This document shows positions 9,107 through 17,655 of a stretch of 64,000 bases of DNA, one piece after another. The translations under genes were made by a program, and so were the position numbers. Source of the stretch: JAYPCI01 sp038124645. GTDB lineage: Bacteria; Pseudomonadota; Alphaproteobacteria; Pelagibacterales; Pelagibacteraceae. Position 1 is the stretch's first letter. Every line of letters starts with the position of its first letter. The stretch lies in contig JAYPCI010000001.1 in NCBI GenBank assembly GCA_038124645.1, positions 62,001 through 126,000 of the forward strand, given 5' to 3'. The notes below the pieces were generated by a model, which saw only the letters and a list, made by a program, of their open reading frames with translations, had not been told where the DNA came from and searched no databases.

Positions 9107-9766
9107 CTAGCCGCGTAATAATTTTATATTTTTACTGAGATTACGATTGTTTTCTTTGAATATTGTAGAACCAGATACCAGCACGTTAGCCCCAGCTTCA
9201 ATCGCATCTTTGCTATTAGTAAAATTTATTCCTCCATCTATTTCTAAATCGATTGATAATTTTTTTGAATTTACTAACTGTTTAAGTGATTTCAATTTCG
9301 GTAATACTTCTGGCATAAATTTTTGTCCACCAAAGCCCGGCTCAACACTCATTATTAATATCAAATCAATTTCTGCAAGATAGTTTTCTATGAGTTTGAT
9401 CTCAGATTTTGGCTTAAGAGAAATACCAACTTTTTTCTTAAAACTTTTAATTTTCTCTATTGTGTTTTTAATATTCGAGGTTGCCTCTGGATGAAAAGTG
9501 ATTATATCAGCACCAGCTTTAGCAAACGACTCAATTAAAGGGTCAACAGGAGTAATCATTAAGTGAACATCAAAAGGTAATTTAGTAACGGGTCTTAAAT
9601 TTTTAATCACTTCTGGACCAATAGTTAAATTTGGCACAAAATGTCCATCCATTACATCTATATGGATATAGTCAGCGCCAGCAGCTTCTAGAGCTTTGAT
9701 CTCTTCACCTAGTTTACTAAAATCTGCTGATAAAATTGAAGGTGATATTTTAATAGAGTTAGACAT
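9107..9766 (-). CDS. rpe: Ribulose-phosphate 3-epimerase
   Basis: The 219-residue TIM-barrel enzyme interconverts ribulose-5-phosphate and xylulose-5-phosphate in the pentose phosphate pathway. Visible motifs are the N-terminal SPSILSADFSKLGEE, the metal-binding HIDVMDGHFVPNLTIGP, HLMI, MSVEPGFGGQKF and the phosphate-binding EIDGGIN. Length is standard. It heads the rpe-heparinase-purH group on the minus strand, 6 nt before the next gene. Confidence 0.97.
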   Translation of the reverse strand: MSNSIKISPSILSADFSKLGEEIKALEAAGADYIHIDVMDGHFVPNLTIGPEVIKNLRPVTKLPFDVHLMITPVDPLIESFAKAGADIITFHPEATSNIKNTIEKIKSFKKKVGISLKPKSEIKLIENYLAEIDLILIMSVEPGFGGQKFMPEVLPKLKSLKQLVNSKKLSIDLEIDGGINFTNSKDAIEAGANVLVSGSTIFKENNRNLSKNIKLLRG

Positions 9767-9814
9767 ATTACATTTATATTTTAATCTATTTTTAAGTCAA
9801 AAAAATAAAGGGAA

Positions 9815-10147
9815 TTAATTAAACAATGAGTATAACTCTCGGGCGATATCGCTTTCAAGTGGAAAGGAAAGCATTCCCATTACATGGTAACCAAGCAAGT
9901 AAGGCATCAAGTAAAATCGAAACATATAAAAAAACCAAGCAACATATAATGGTACAATGGGTCTTGCGATAAAACTTGGAGTGATAAAACTAAATAAACT
10001 TAAAAGTGGATTGGTTGCTTGGACAAATACTTTCATAAAGAAAAAAGTCGAGTCCTCTCTTTGAAAAATATTCATGGCTGAACGACCAATGAGCGTCCAC
10101 ATAATAAGACCCATGATATAGTCTAAAACAATAATCCAAATTGACAT
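9815..10147 (-). CDS. Small membrane protein, possibly YggT-like
   Basis: The 110-residue product has a hydrophobic first 20 residues and a second hydrophobic block around IARPIVPLYVAWFFYMFRFYLM. A central NPLLSLFSFITPSFI segment is reminiscent of the loop of YggT proteins, which lie in the inner membrane. The resemblance is weak and I do not assign a function. The gene lies behind the acetate-symporter terminator, so it needs its own promoter or readthrough, and is 48 nt upstream of rpe. Confidence 0.6.
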   Translation of the reverse strand: MSIWIIVLDYIMGLIMWTLIGRSAMNIFQREDSTFFFMKVFVQATNPLLSLFSFITPSFIARPIVPLYVAWFFYMFRFYLMPYLLGYHVMGMLSFPLESDIARELYSLFN

Positions 10148-10180
10148 GAAATTTAAATAACATTTATTGTTTAAAAAGAC

Positions 10181-10211
10181 AAAAAAAAAGGGGCGAATAA
10201 ATCGCCCCTTT
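10181..10211 (-). terminator. Rho-independent terminator of the acetate symporter operon
   Basis: AAAGGGGCGA (10187-10196) and TCGCCCCTTT (10202-10211) form a perfect 10-bp stem with a 5-nt loop. On the minus strand the stem is followed at once by a run of T (the A-run at 10181-10189 on the plus strand). It lies 20 nt beyond the symporter stop codon. Confidence 0.93.
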
Positions 10212-10230
10212 AATAAGTTTAATTCAATAT

Positions 10231-12072
10231 TTAGTGTTGTCTACTAAGTATTGCTTTTCCGCTAGGTACACGAACTTCGTCCACCATTCTTTGAGTTGCG
10301 GCATCAGGTTCTTTAGTCGCAAGTGATACTACAACCATTAGTATCAAGCTAGCGACAGCTCCTGGGATACCAAATCTCAAGTGGTCAACGCCTGGGATAA
10401 TTGGAGGGTTGTTTCCAAATGCTGGAGCAACGTGTATTAAGTACGCAGTTCCAACAGCTAGACCTCCTAAGATACCAGCAGTCGCACCGGCAGCGTTAGC
10501 TCTCTTCCACCATACACCAAGTACAAGTGGGAAGAATAGACCTGACATTGCAAAGTCAAACGCCCAAGCAACAGCACCTAATATTCCGGTTAATCTCATT
10601 GATGCAATGTAAGCACCAAGAGCACCAATCACTACTAGAAGTGCACGTGCAACGATCAATCTTTTCTTAACGTCTGCTTTAGGATCGATAAGTTTGTAGT
10701 AAACATCGTGTGATAAAGCATTCGCAATTGCAAGAATTAGACCGTCGGCAGTAGACATCGCAGCAGCCATACCTCCAGCAGCAACTAGTCCAGAGATTAC
10801 ATATGGTAATCCTGCTACTTCAGGAGTAGCTAATACTACCACGTCACCTCTCATGAACCATTCGTTCAACTGAAGTACGCCATCACCGTTTAGATCCGCA
10901 ATGTATGCCTGTTTAACAGCAATCCATTCTTTCACCCATCCTATACTTTGAACTTCGGCAATTGATTTACCGATAATTCCAGTAGGTAGATTAGGATCAA
11001 TTAACGAGATCTTCGATAATGTTGCAAGCATTGGTGCAGATGAATACAGCAAGAAGATAAAGAATAGCGACCATGCTACTGATTTTCTCGCTGATCTAAC
11101 AGAAGGAGTTGTAAAGTATCTCATAAGAATATGAGGTAACGATGCAGTTCCCACCATCATACATATCGCTAACGATATGAATTTCCATGCTGCCAAACCA
11201 CCAGCAGGTACACCAGAGTGTGGGTTAGAAATATATGCTAAACCACCAGGCACACCAGCTGCTTTAATAGCTGCGGCATCATTTTTCACTAATCCAAATT
11301 GTCCTTCGAGTTCTGCTATTCTAGCAACCTCGTCAGCCAACATTAAGTGTGGAAATACACCATAACCAGACTTGTTACTAATCCAGAAAACTGGAATTAA
11401 ATAAGCAACGATTAATACGATGTACTGAGCAACCTGAGTCCAGGTAACTGCTCTCATACCACCTAACATTGAACACAATAGGATACTAACTAATCCGACC
11501 CAAACACCAAGTTCGAACGGAATTCCTAATGCTCTAGAAGCAATAGTTCCTGTCGCGTTAATTTGAGCAGTCACATATGTGAATGACGCAAGAACTAATA
11601 CGATAACAGCTGCGAATCTTACTCCGCCACCACCGTATCTTGTTCCTATAAAGTCAGGCACAGTGTAACAACCAAATTTTCTTAGGTAAGGAGCCAACAA
11701 GCTGGCTACGAGTACGTAACCTCCTGTCCAACCTACTAGGAAAGCCATGTACGTATAGCCACCGTAGTAAATTCCTCCTGCCATCGCAACGAACGAAGCA
11801 CCAGACATCCAGTCTGCTGCAGTCGCCATTCCGTTAAATACAGTTGGTACTTGTCTTCCCGCTACGTAGTACGCATCAACCTGCACTGTTCGCGATAGCC
11901 ATCCAATGATAGCGTATATACAAACTGTGAAAGCAACGAACATTACTCCGATTGCTTTAGCTGATACCCCAGCAGACTCCATAATCGCCATCAAAATGAT
12001 GAAGATTAAGAAACCACCGGTATAAGTACCGTAGATCTTGGGAAGGTTTGATATAAAATCACCTTTAAACAT
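10231..12072 (-). CDS. actP: Sodium:solute symporter large subunit (ActP-like, acetate/small monocarboxylate)
   Basis: The 613-residue protein has about 13 membrane segments of the sodium:solute symporter fold, with typical GRQVPTVFNGMATAADWMSG and ISGLVAAGGMAAAMSTADGL segments. It belongs to the symporter group that works with a small DUF4212 subunit, encoded directly upstream. Acetate is the likely substrate because acs lies in the same module; other monocarboxylates are possible. An insertion between helices carries a canonical EF-hand loop, DLNGDGVLQLNE, suggesting calcium binding. A strong GGGAGGA Shine-Dalgarno and a codon use richer in C-ending codons than its neighbours suggest high expression. 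A terminator follows. Confidence 0.88.
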   Translation of the reverse strand: MFKGDFISNLPKIYGTYTGGFLIFIILMAIMESAGVSAKAIGVMFVAFTVCIYAIIGWLSRTVQVDAYYVAGRQVPTVFNGMATAADWMSGASFVAMAGGIYYGGYTYMAFLVGWTGGYVLVASLLAPYLRKFGCYTVPDFIGTRYGGGGVRFAAVIVLVLASFTYVTAQINATGTIASRALGIPFELGVWVGLVSILLCSMLGGMRAVTWTQVAQYIVLIVAYLIPVFWISNKSGYGVFPHLMLADEVARIAELEGQFGLVKNDAAAIKAAGVPGGLAYISNPHSGVPAGGLAAWKFISLAICMMVGTASLPHILMRYFTTPSVRSARKSVAWSLFFIFLLYSSAPMLATLSKISLIDPNLPTGIIGKSIAEVQSIGWVKEWIAVKQAYIADLNGDGVLQLNEWFMRGDVVVLATPEVAGLPYVISGLVAAGGMAAAMSTADGLILAIANALSHDVYYKLIDPKADVKKRLIVARALLVVIGALGAYIASMRLTGILGAVAWAFDFAMSGLFFPLVLGVWWKRANAAGATAGILGGLAVGTAYLIHVAPAFGNNPPIIPGVDHLRFGIPGAVASLILMVVVSLATKEPDAATQRMVDEVRVPSGKAILSRQH

Positions 12073-12074
12073 TG

Positions 12075-12329
12075 TTAATCCTCCCTTTCGCCGTAACCAA
12101 ACTCATCGTCAATCGACTCTTGTCTGTTTGCAGCCCAAAAGATTAATATAACAAACGCAAGAAGCGATCCTTGCGCGCACATATAATAAGCTAATGGATA
12201 GCCAAGAAATGACGCTGAATTAATTGATTCACCGAACATGAAGATAACAATAGAAAAGAAGAACCAGATCAGTAACGTTACGATCATGTGGCTCTTCGTC
12301 TTTTGCCAATGAGCATCTTTATTTGCCAT
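12075..12329 (-). CDS. Sodium/substrate symporter small subunit (DUF4212)
   Basis: The 84-residue protein has two membrane helices (about residues 14-36 and 45-67) and ends in an acidic tail. The LLIWFFFSIVIFMFGESIN segment is typical of DUF4212 small subunits, which pair with large sodium:solute symporters. It precedes actP by 2 nt. The start is preceded by an unusually strong AAGGGGG Shine-Dalgarno at normal spacing, in a window where most genes have weak ones. I infer a two-component transporter in the inner membrane. Confidence 0.88.
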   Translation of the reverse strand: MANKDAHWQKTKSHMIVTLLIWFFFSIVIFMFGESINSASFLGYPLAYYMCAQGSLLAFVILIFWAANRQESIDDEFGYGERED

Positions 12330-12442
12330 TGTTTCCCCCTTTTTTTACGTTTAGTAATTACTTGTTCGTAATTTATGAAAAGATCATACTTATCTAGAGG
12401 TTAAAAGAAAGGTTTAAATCGCCCAAAAATATTGTAAAAAAC

Positions 12443-12456
12443 CTTTATATATAAAG
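12443..12456. promoter_or_regulatory. 14-bp perfect palindrome in the acetate intergenic region
   Basis: CTTTATATATAAAG is a perfect palindrome 12 nt before the start of the 210-residue gene and on the far side of the divergent symporter operon. It could be an operator or part of a -10 region. Its AT-only centre makes chance occurrence plausible. Confidence 0.3.
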
Positions 12457-12468
12457 AAAAATGACTTT

Positions 12469-13101
12469 ATGAGCAGCCTATTAGTGAAAATTAGAACTAT
12501 TCTAAATGATTTTAAGGACTATCTAATTCCTTACAAGAGTGTTTCGGATCGATTTAAAGTATTAGAAAATATTAGTGATTTAAAGAAGTATACTCAAGAA
12601 CAATCCGCTCAAGTTGTTCAAACAACCCTCTATGGCTACTTAAAAACAAGAATGGGTGTCCAACACGTTTTGATGTTTGAGGATAAAGTATTCTTAGAAT
12701 CAATTAATATTGCCAAATGGAATATCTACCTGACTGCTATTGCAGATTTATTGCTATTTTGTTTTTCAGTTTTGGTAGAGAGAAAAAATTTAAAAGAAAC
12801 AGATTTAGTTTTAAAATACTATAATGAAATTTTAGATGAGGAAATTTCTAATGGATTATCAAAAAATGATTACGACAAGTATTTAGAAGAATTTAAACAA
12901 AGGCTTCGAGCTATCAATTGGCAAAATCATCATCTTGAAAAACCATTTTACCAAAGCGGGGAAGCATTGTTTAAATGGGCTCCTATTGCTGATGAATTAA
13001 AAAAATTTGATAAAAAAATTGTTCTTAACTCAATAAAACATAAGTGGAATTTAGTCAGTAGTGATTTTTATAAATTAGTGGATAGGTCTAAAAACTTTTA
13101 G
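12469..13101 (+). CDS. Conserved-looking hypothetical protein beside acetate genes
   Basis: I do not recognise this 210-residue protein. It is mostly helical and charged, with one hydrophobic stretch (IYLTAIADLLLFCFSVLV, about residues 85-102) that could be a buried helix or a membrane segment. The C-terminal half contains INWQNHHLEKPFYQSGEALFKWAPI. It is divergent from the symporter operon and overlaps the 3' end of acs by 4 nt, so it sits inside the acetate module. ATG 12469 was chosen because the ATG at 12461 leads to a stop after three codons. Confidence 0.7.
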   Translation: MSSLLVKIRTILNDFKDYLIPYKSVSDRFKVLENISDLKKYTQEQSAQVVQTTLYGYLKTRMGVQHVLMFEDKVFLESINIAKWNIYLTAIADLLLFCFSVLVERKNLKETDLVLKYYNEILDEEISNGLSKNDYDKYLEEFKQRLRAINWQNHHLEKPFYQSGEALFKWAPIADELKKFDKKIVLNSIKHKWNLVSSDFYKLVDRSKNF

Positions 13102-15200
13102 CCTTTATTTTGTCTATTCTCAATTAAAGACTCAACCACGCTTGGATCAGCCAGAGTTGTAGTATCACCCAATTGATCATGTTCGTTGGCAGCAATTTTT
13201 CTTAAAATTCTTCTCATAATTTTACCTGATCTTGTTTTAGGTAAACCAGGTGCAAACTGAATGATATCCGGAGTAGCTAATGGCCCAATATTTTTTCTAA
13301 CCCAAAGTTTTAACTCTCTATCTAAATCCCCACTTGGCTGTTCACCGCTTTTCAAAGTTACATAACAATATAATCCGTTCCCTTTAATATCGTGTGGGTA
13401 GCCAACAACAGCAGCTTCAGCAACTTTTGGATGAGCTACAAAAGCAGATTCAATTTCTGCAGTACCTAAATTATGTCCAGAAACTATAATGACATCATCC
13501 ACTCTACCGGTGATCCAAATATACCCGTCTTTGTCACGACGGCAGCCATCACCAGTAAAATATTTTCCATCAAACTGTGAAAAATAGGTTTCAATAAATC
13601 GTTGATGGTTTCCATAAACTGTTCGCATTTGACCTGGCCAAGATTGAGCAATGCACAGTCGACCTTCACAAGGTCCTTTTAAAACTTTACCTGATTGATC
13701 AACAACAACTGGCTTTATTCCGTAAAAAGGTTTCGTTGCCGATCCTGGTTTTAAATCAATTGCACCTGGTTGGGGAGCAATCATAATTCCACCAGTTTCG
13801 GTTTGCCACCAAGTGTCAACTATTGGGCATTTAGACTCACCAACTGTTTTGTAATACCACATCCAAGCTTCTGGATTAATTGGTTCTCCTACTGTGCCTA
13901 ATAATTTCAGCGTTTTTCTGCTAGTTTTTTTAACAGGACCTTCACCCTCTTTCATCAAAGCTCTGATGGCTGTGGGCGCAGTATAAAAAATATTTACTTT
14001 AAGCTGATCAACAATTTGCCACCAACGTGAACTATCAGGATAGTTTGGAATACCTTCAAACATGACAGTAGTGGCTGCATTACTTAAAGGTCCGTAAATA
14101 ATGTAACTGTGACCGGTTACCCAACCAATATCAGCTGTGCACCAATATATATCTTCAGGTTTATAATCAAAAATATATTGGTGAGTCATTGAAGCATAAA
14201 CTAAATAACCGCCTGTAGTATGAAGAACTCCTTTAGGTTTTCCTGTTGAACCTGATGTGTACAAGATAAATAACGGATCTTCCGCATTCATTTCTTCAGG
14301 TTCACATTTATTAGGTACATCTTTTGTCAGTTCAACATAATCGACATCGCGATTGTGATCCCAGTCAACTTGATTACCAGTTCTTTTAACTACAACACAT
14401 TTTCTTACGTTAGGACATTGTTGCAGAGCTTCGTCAGCAATTTTTTTGAGGGGAATTATTTTTCCGCCCCTTAAACCTTCATCTGCGGTAATAATATACT
14501 CCGACTCACAATCGTTAATCCTTGTAGCAATAGAGTCTGGAGAAAAACCACCAAATATAATTGAATGAACAGCACCAATTCTTGCACAAGCTAACATCGT
14601 GTAAGCCAACTCAGGGATCATGGTAAGATAAATGGTTACTCGATCACCTTTTTTAACACCGATTTTTTTCAATCCATTTGCAGCCTTACAAACATTGTGG
14701 TGCAATTGTTTATAAGAAATTTTTTTTATATTACCTGGCTCGTCAGCTACCCAAGTAATGGCTGTTTTACTTCCATTTTTCTTTAAGTGTCTATCGATGC
14801 AATTATAAGAAGCGTTAAGTGTACCATCGTAAAACCAATTAATTTTGACATCCTCTTTACTATATTTTACGTCTTTAATTTTTGTATAAGGTTTAAACCA
14901 ACTGATACGTTTACCCTCTTTTCTCCAAAAACCATCATTATCTTTTATTGATTGACTATATTTTTTTTCGTATTTATTTCGATTTACATAAGCCTGTTTA
15001 GCCCATTTATCAGAAACTTTGATTATTAAACTTCCATCAGACTCTTTAATAATATTAGCCTTAGTTGAGAGTTTTTTAGATTTAGTTTTTTTTTGACTTT
15101 TTTTAGATTTGCTGGCTTTTCTTTTCTTGGATTTACCAACTTTTCTAGGTCTAGCTTTAATTTTTGATTTCTTTTTTTTCTTCTTCGATCTTTTGGCCAT
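13098..15200 (-). CDS. acs: Acetyl-CoA synthetase with polybasic N-terminal extension
   Basis: The 700-residue AMP-forming enzyme converts acetate, ATP and CoA to acetyl-CoA. Motifs: YTSGSTGKPKGVLHT (P-loop, about residue 317), TWWQTETGG (about 460), YFTGDGCRRDKDGYIWITGR, and LPKTRSGKIMRRILRK (about 655), whose Lys is the one regulated by acetylation in this family. The first 50 residues are odd: over half are Lys or Arg, with runs of K, before the usual Acs domain begins near VSDKWAKQAYVNR. No in-frame Met follows until well into the domain, and a GAGGGAG site precedes ATG 15200, so the head appears to be translated. It supplies the acetate module with its entry reaction. Confidence 0.96.
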   Translation of the reverse strand: MAKRSKKKKKKSKIKARPRKVGKSKKRKASKSKKSQKKTKSKKLSTKANIIKESDGSLIIKVSDKWAKQAYVNRNKYEKKYSQSIKDNDGFWRKEGKRISWFKPYTKIKDVKYSKEDVKINWFYDGTLNASYNCIDRHLKKNGSKTAITWVADEPGNIKKISYKQLHHNVCKAANGLKKIGVKKGDRVTIYLTMIPELAYTMLACARIGAVHSIIFGGFSPDSIATRINDCESEYIITADEGLRGGKIIPLKKIADEALQQCPNVRKCVVVKRTGNQVDWDHNRDVDYVELTKDVPNKCEPEEMNAEDPLFILYTSGSTGKPKGVLHTTGGYLVYASMTHQYIFDYKPEDIYWCTADIGWVTGHSYIIYGPLSNAATTVMFEGIPNYPDSSRWWQIVDQLKVNIFYTAPTAIRALMKEGEGPVKKTSRKTLKLLGTVGEPINPEAWMWYYKTVGESKCPIVDTWWQTETGGIMIAPQPGAIDLKPGSATKPFYGIKPVVVDQSGKVLKGPCEGRLCIAQSWPGQMRTVYGNHQRFIETYFSQFDGKYFTGDGCRRDKDGYIWITGRVDDVIIVSGHNLGTAEIESAFVAHPKVAEAAVVGYPHDIKGNGLYCYVTLKSGEQPSGDLDRELKLWVRKNIGPLATPDIIQFAPGLPKTRSGKIMRRILRKIAANEHDQLGDTTTLADPSVVESLIENRQNKG

Positions 15201-15209
15201 TTCTCCCTC

Positions 15210-15629
15210 TTAAGCGTTTATTTTACCCATGTTATTAATTATTTTCCAGTATTTTAAACCAATAGGCATAACGGAGAGTCGAGACTGTTTAAGCAATAAT
15301 AAGCCTTTTAATTGCTTGTTTTTTTTAATGCTTTCTAGGGTAACTGGGTGATCGAGGTCACTATGAAATTGAACCATAATGGATACAAATTTTTTTGTTT
15401 TGTCAGTTTTATCAGGAAATGCCCTTTTGGTAACTCGCACTACCCCCACTATCTGCTTTTCACTTCCAGTATGATAAAAAAAGCAAAGATCGCCAACATT
15501 CATTTTTTGTAAAAAATTTCGAGCTTGAAAATTACGGACGCCATCCCATGCGACAGGAAGTTTTTTATTTTTGGATTGGTGCTGCCAAGACCATTCCTCT
15601 GGTTCAGTTTTAAGCAACCAATAATTCAT
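15210..15629 (-). CDS. EVE domain protein
   Basis: The 139-residue product is a single EVE domain. It starts MNYWLLKTEPEEWSW and contains the conserved WDGVRNFQARNFL and GDLCFFYHTG segments, which form the PUA-like pocket. EVE proteins are thought to bind modified bases in DNA or RNA; that is family knowledge. It lies 2 nt after tsaD on the minus strand and 9 nt before acs. It is probably co-transcribed with tsaD, as seen in other proteobacteria. Confidence 0.92.
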   Translation of the reverse strand: MNYWLLKTEPEEWSWQHQSKNKKLPVAWDGVRNFQARNFLQKMNVGDLCFFYHTGSEKQIVGVVRVTKRAFPDKTDKTKKFVSIMVQFHSDLDHPVTLESIKKNKQLKGLLLLKQSRLSVMPIGLKYWKIINNMGKINA

Positions 15630-15631
15630 TG

Positions 15632-16705
15632 TTATAATTTAAGTCCTGGACCCTTTAAGAAAGGAGCAGAAGCATCTAGAGGCCATCTAGATCTTATTTT
15701 AGTATTGAGGCTATCAAATTTTTTTCTTTTAAATTTTTGTATTCCAACCCAGGCAATCATTGCAGCATTATCACCACAAAGCTCAAGCGGAGGAAATATA
15801 GGAGTAAATTTTTTACCTTCTGCTAATTGTTTAAGTCTAGCTCTTATTTTTTTGTTAGCAGCAACACCGCCAGCTATAATAAATGGAAAATTTTCGTTAA
15901 AGCCCATTTCGGCTCTAAATTGTTCCATAGCTACTTTAGTTTTTTCCTCCAGTATTTTTTCAACAATTTTTTGAAAGGAGGCTGCTAAGTCCTTTTTGTG
16001 TTTTTTTAGTTTTAAATTTTCAGCGATTCTCATAACGGCTGTTTTGAGACCCGCAAAGGATAAATTAGATCCAGCTTTTCTAAAAAGCGGGAAGGGCAGA
16101 ATAAAAGCTTCTTCATCGCCGCCGACTGCAAATTTTTCTAATTTAGCGCCCCCAGGATATCCAAGACCTAATAGCTTAGCTGTTTTGTCAAAAGCTTCCC
16201 CGACCGCATCATCAATAGTTGTACCTAGCTGAACGTATTGATCAAAACTTTTGACCATTAAAAATTGTGAATGACCTCCCGAAATAAGAAGTAAAAGATA
16301 TGGATAAGAAATTTTCTGATGTATCAAGGCAGGACTGAGAGCATGTCCTTCTAAATGGTTGACGGCGATAAAAGGCTTTTTAAGGAATCCAGCTAAAGAT
16401 TTACCAATACTGCTTCCAACATTTAAACAAACAACCAATCCAGGTCCAGTTGTTGCAGCAACACCATCAATATCTTTCAAGTCCAGCTTACTTTTTTGTA
16501 ATGCCTTACTAATTATTTTGTCTATATTTTCAATGTGTGTTCGCGCCGCTAATTCTGGAACTACGCCGCCATATCTAGCATGCTGTTTAATTTGGCTAAG
16601 AACCACATTAGAGAGAATTTTTGGTTTACCATTTAAGCTTTGAATAACTGCAGCTGCTGTTTCATCACAGCTTGTTTCAATACCCAAAAAAGTAATTTTT
16701 TTCAT
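15632..16705 (-). CDS. tsaD: tRNA N6-threonylcarbamoyladenosine transferase TsaD
   Basis: The 357-residue ASKHA-fold protein opens with FLGIETSCDETAAAV and has the iron-binding HLEGHALSP motif (about residues 115-123). SGGHSQFL, GLGYPGGAKLE, SFAGLKTAV and the late AGGVAANKKIR also match. With TsaB, TsaC and TsaE it makes t6A37 on ANN-decoding tRNAs. It is divergent from hemC across 47 bp, the classic alphaproteobacterial tsaD-hemC arrangement. Confidence 0.97.
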   Translation of the reverse strand: MKKITFLGIETSCDETAAAVIQSLNGKPKILSNVVLSQIKQHARYGGVVPELAARTHIENIDKIISKALQKSKLDLKDIDGVAATTGPGLVVCLNVGSSIGKSLAGFLKKPFIAVNHLEGHALSPALIHQKISYPYLLLLISGGHSQFLMVKSFDQYVQLGTTIDDAVGEAFDKTAKLLGLGYPGGAKLEKFAVGGDEEAFILPFPLFRKAGSNLSFAGLKTAVMRIAENLKLKKHKKDLAASFQKIVEKILEEKTKVAMEQFRAEMGFNENFPFIIAGGVAANKKIRARLKQLAEGKKFTPIFPPLELCGDNAAMIAWVGIQKFKRKKFDSLNTKIRSRWPLDASAPFLKGPGLKL

Positions 16706-16752
16706 TTATTTTAATTTGTTTATTTACCTCTACCTATTACACTAAATTAATT

Positions 16753-17655
16753 ATGAAAAAAATTAAAATTGGTACACGTGGCAGCAAGTTAGCCTTAGCC
16801 TATACTGCAAAAGTGCTAAATCTTCTCCTCGAGAATAATGCAAATTTAAAAGCTGAAAATTTTGAAATAATAAAAATTAAAACGTCAGGTGATATAAATC
16901 AAAGTTCTAAATTATCAACTATTGGAGGGAAACAGCTATTCTGCAAAGAACTTGAGGAAAGCTTGTTAACGAACAAGATAGATGTAGCAATTCATTCCTT
17001 AAAGGATCTTGAAAAAATTGATCACAGCAATTTGATTGTTGGCAGTTATATAAAGCGTAATGATCCGAGAGAAATTTTATTGAGTGATAAAGAATTCAGC
17101 ATAAGCGACTCTAATTTAACTGTCGCAACATGTTCTAATCGACGAAAATTTCAACTTCAAAAATTGAATCATAATATCAATATAATCGACATCCGTGGAA
17201 ATATAGACACCCGGTTAAATAAAATGCAAAATAAATTTTGTGATGCCTTAATGCTTGCAAATGCTGGTGTTTCAAGCTTGAAATTAAAAACTGCATTTAA
17301 AAAAATGTTTGAAATTGATGAAGTCATCCCATCCGCTGGACAAGGGGTGATTGCACTACAATGCAAAAAAGATAATTATGACATTTTAGATTTAATTAAA
17401 TCCATTAACGACTCGCAAACTGAAAAGTGTGCCAAGGCTGAAAAGATTGCTCTTGAGGTCATAGGTGGTGATTGTAATACAGCCGTTGGTATTCATGCAG
17501 AATTAAAAACAATAAATGAAATAAAAATTATTGGAGAACTTTTTTCTAGCGACGGCAGCAAAAGCGTTACAGAAAGTATAACTGGTAAAGTTGATAGTTT
17601 TTCTAGTTTAGGCAAAGAGCTCGGTTTAAAACTTATTAATGAACTTAAAAAATAA
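16753..17655 (+). CDS. hemC: Porphobilinogen deaminase (hydroxymethylbilane synthase)
   Basis: The 300-residue enzyme joins four porphobilinogens into hydroxymethylbilane. It starts KIGTRGSKLALAYT, contains IAIHSLKDL-type VAIHSLKDLE, NRRKFQL and IRGNIDTRLNK. The dipyrromethane cofactor is attached at Cys241 in GGDCNTAVG. Length is typical. It overlaps hemD by 1 nt and starts a plus-strand run of hemC-hemD-mscS-yggT-folD. Confidence 0.97.
   Translation: MKKIKIGTRGSKLALAYTAKVLNLLLENNANLKAENFEIIKIKTSGDINQSSKLSTIGGKQLFCKELEESLLTNKIDVAIHSLKDLEKIDHSNLIVGSYIKRNDPREILLSDKEFSISDSNLTVATCSNRRKFQLQKLNHNINIIDIRGNIDTRLNKMQNKFCDALMLANAGVSSLKLKTAFKKMFEIDEVIPSAGQGVIALQCKKDNYDILDLIKSINDSQTEKCAKAEKIALEVIGGDCNTAVGIHAELKTINEIKIIGELFSSDGSKSVTESITGKVDSFSSLGKELGLKLINELKK

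Noticed and set aside
10409..11365. Antisense open frames across the symporter gene
   Set aside because: They arise from the higher G+C of actP; no ribosome-binding sites or family motifs are seen, and the sense protein is clear.
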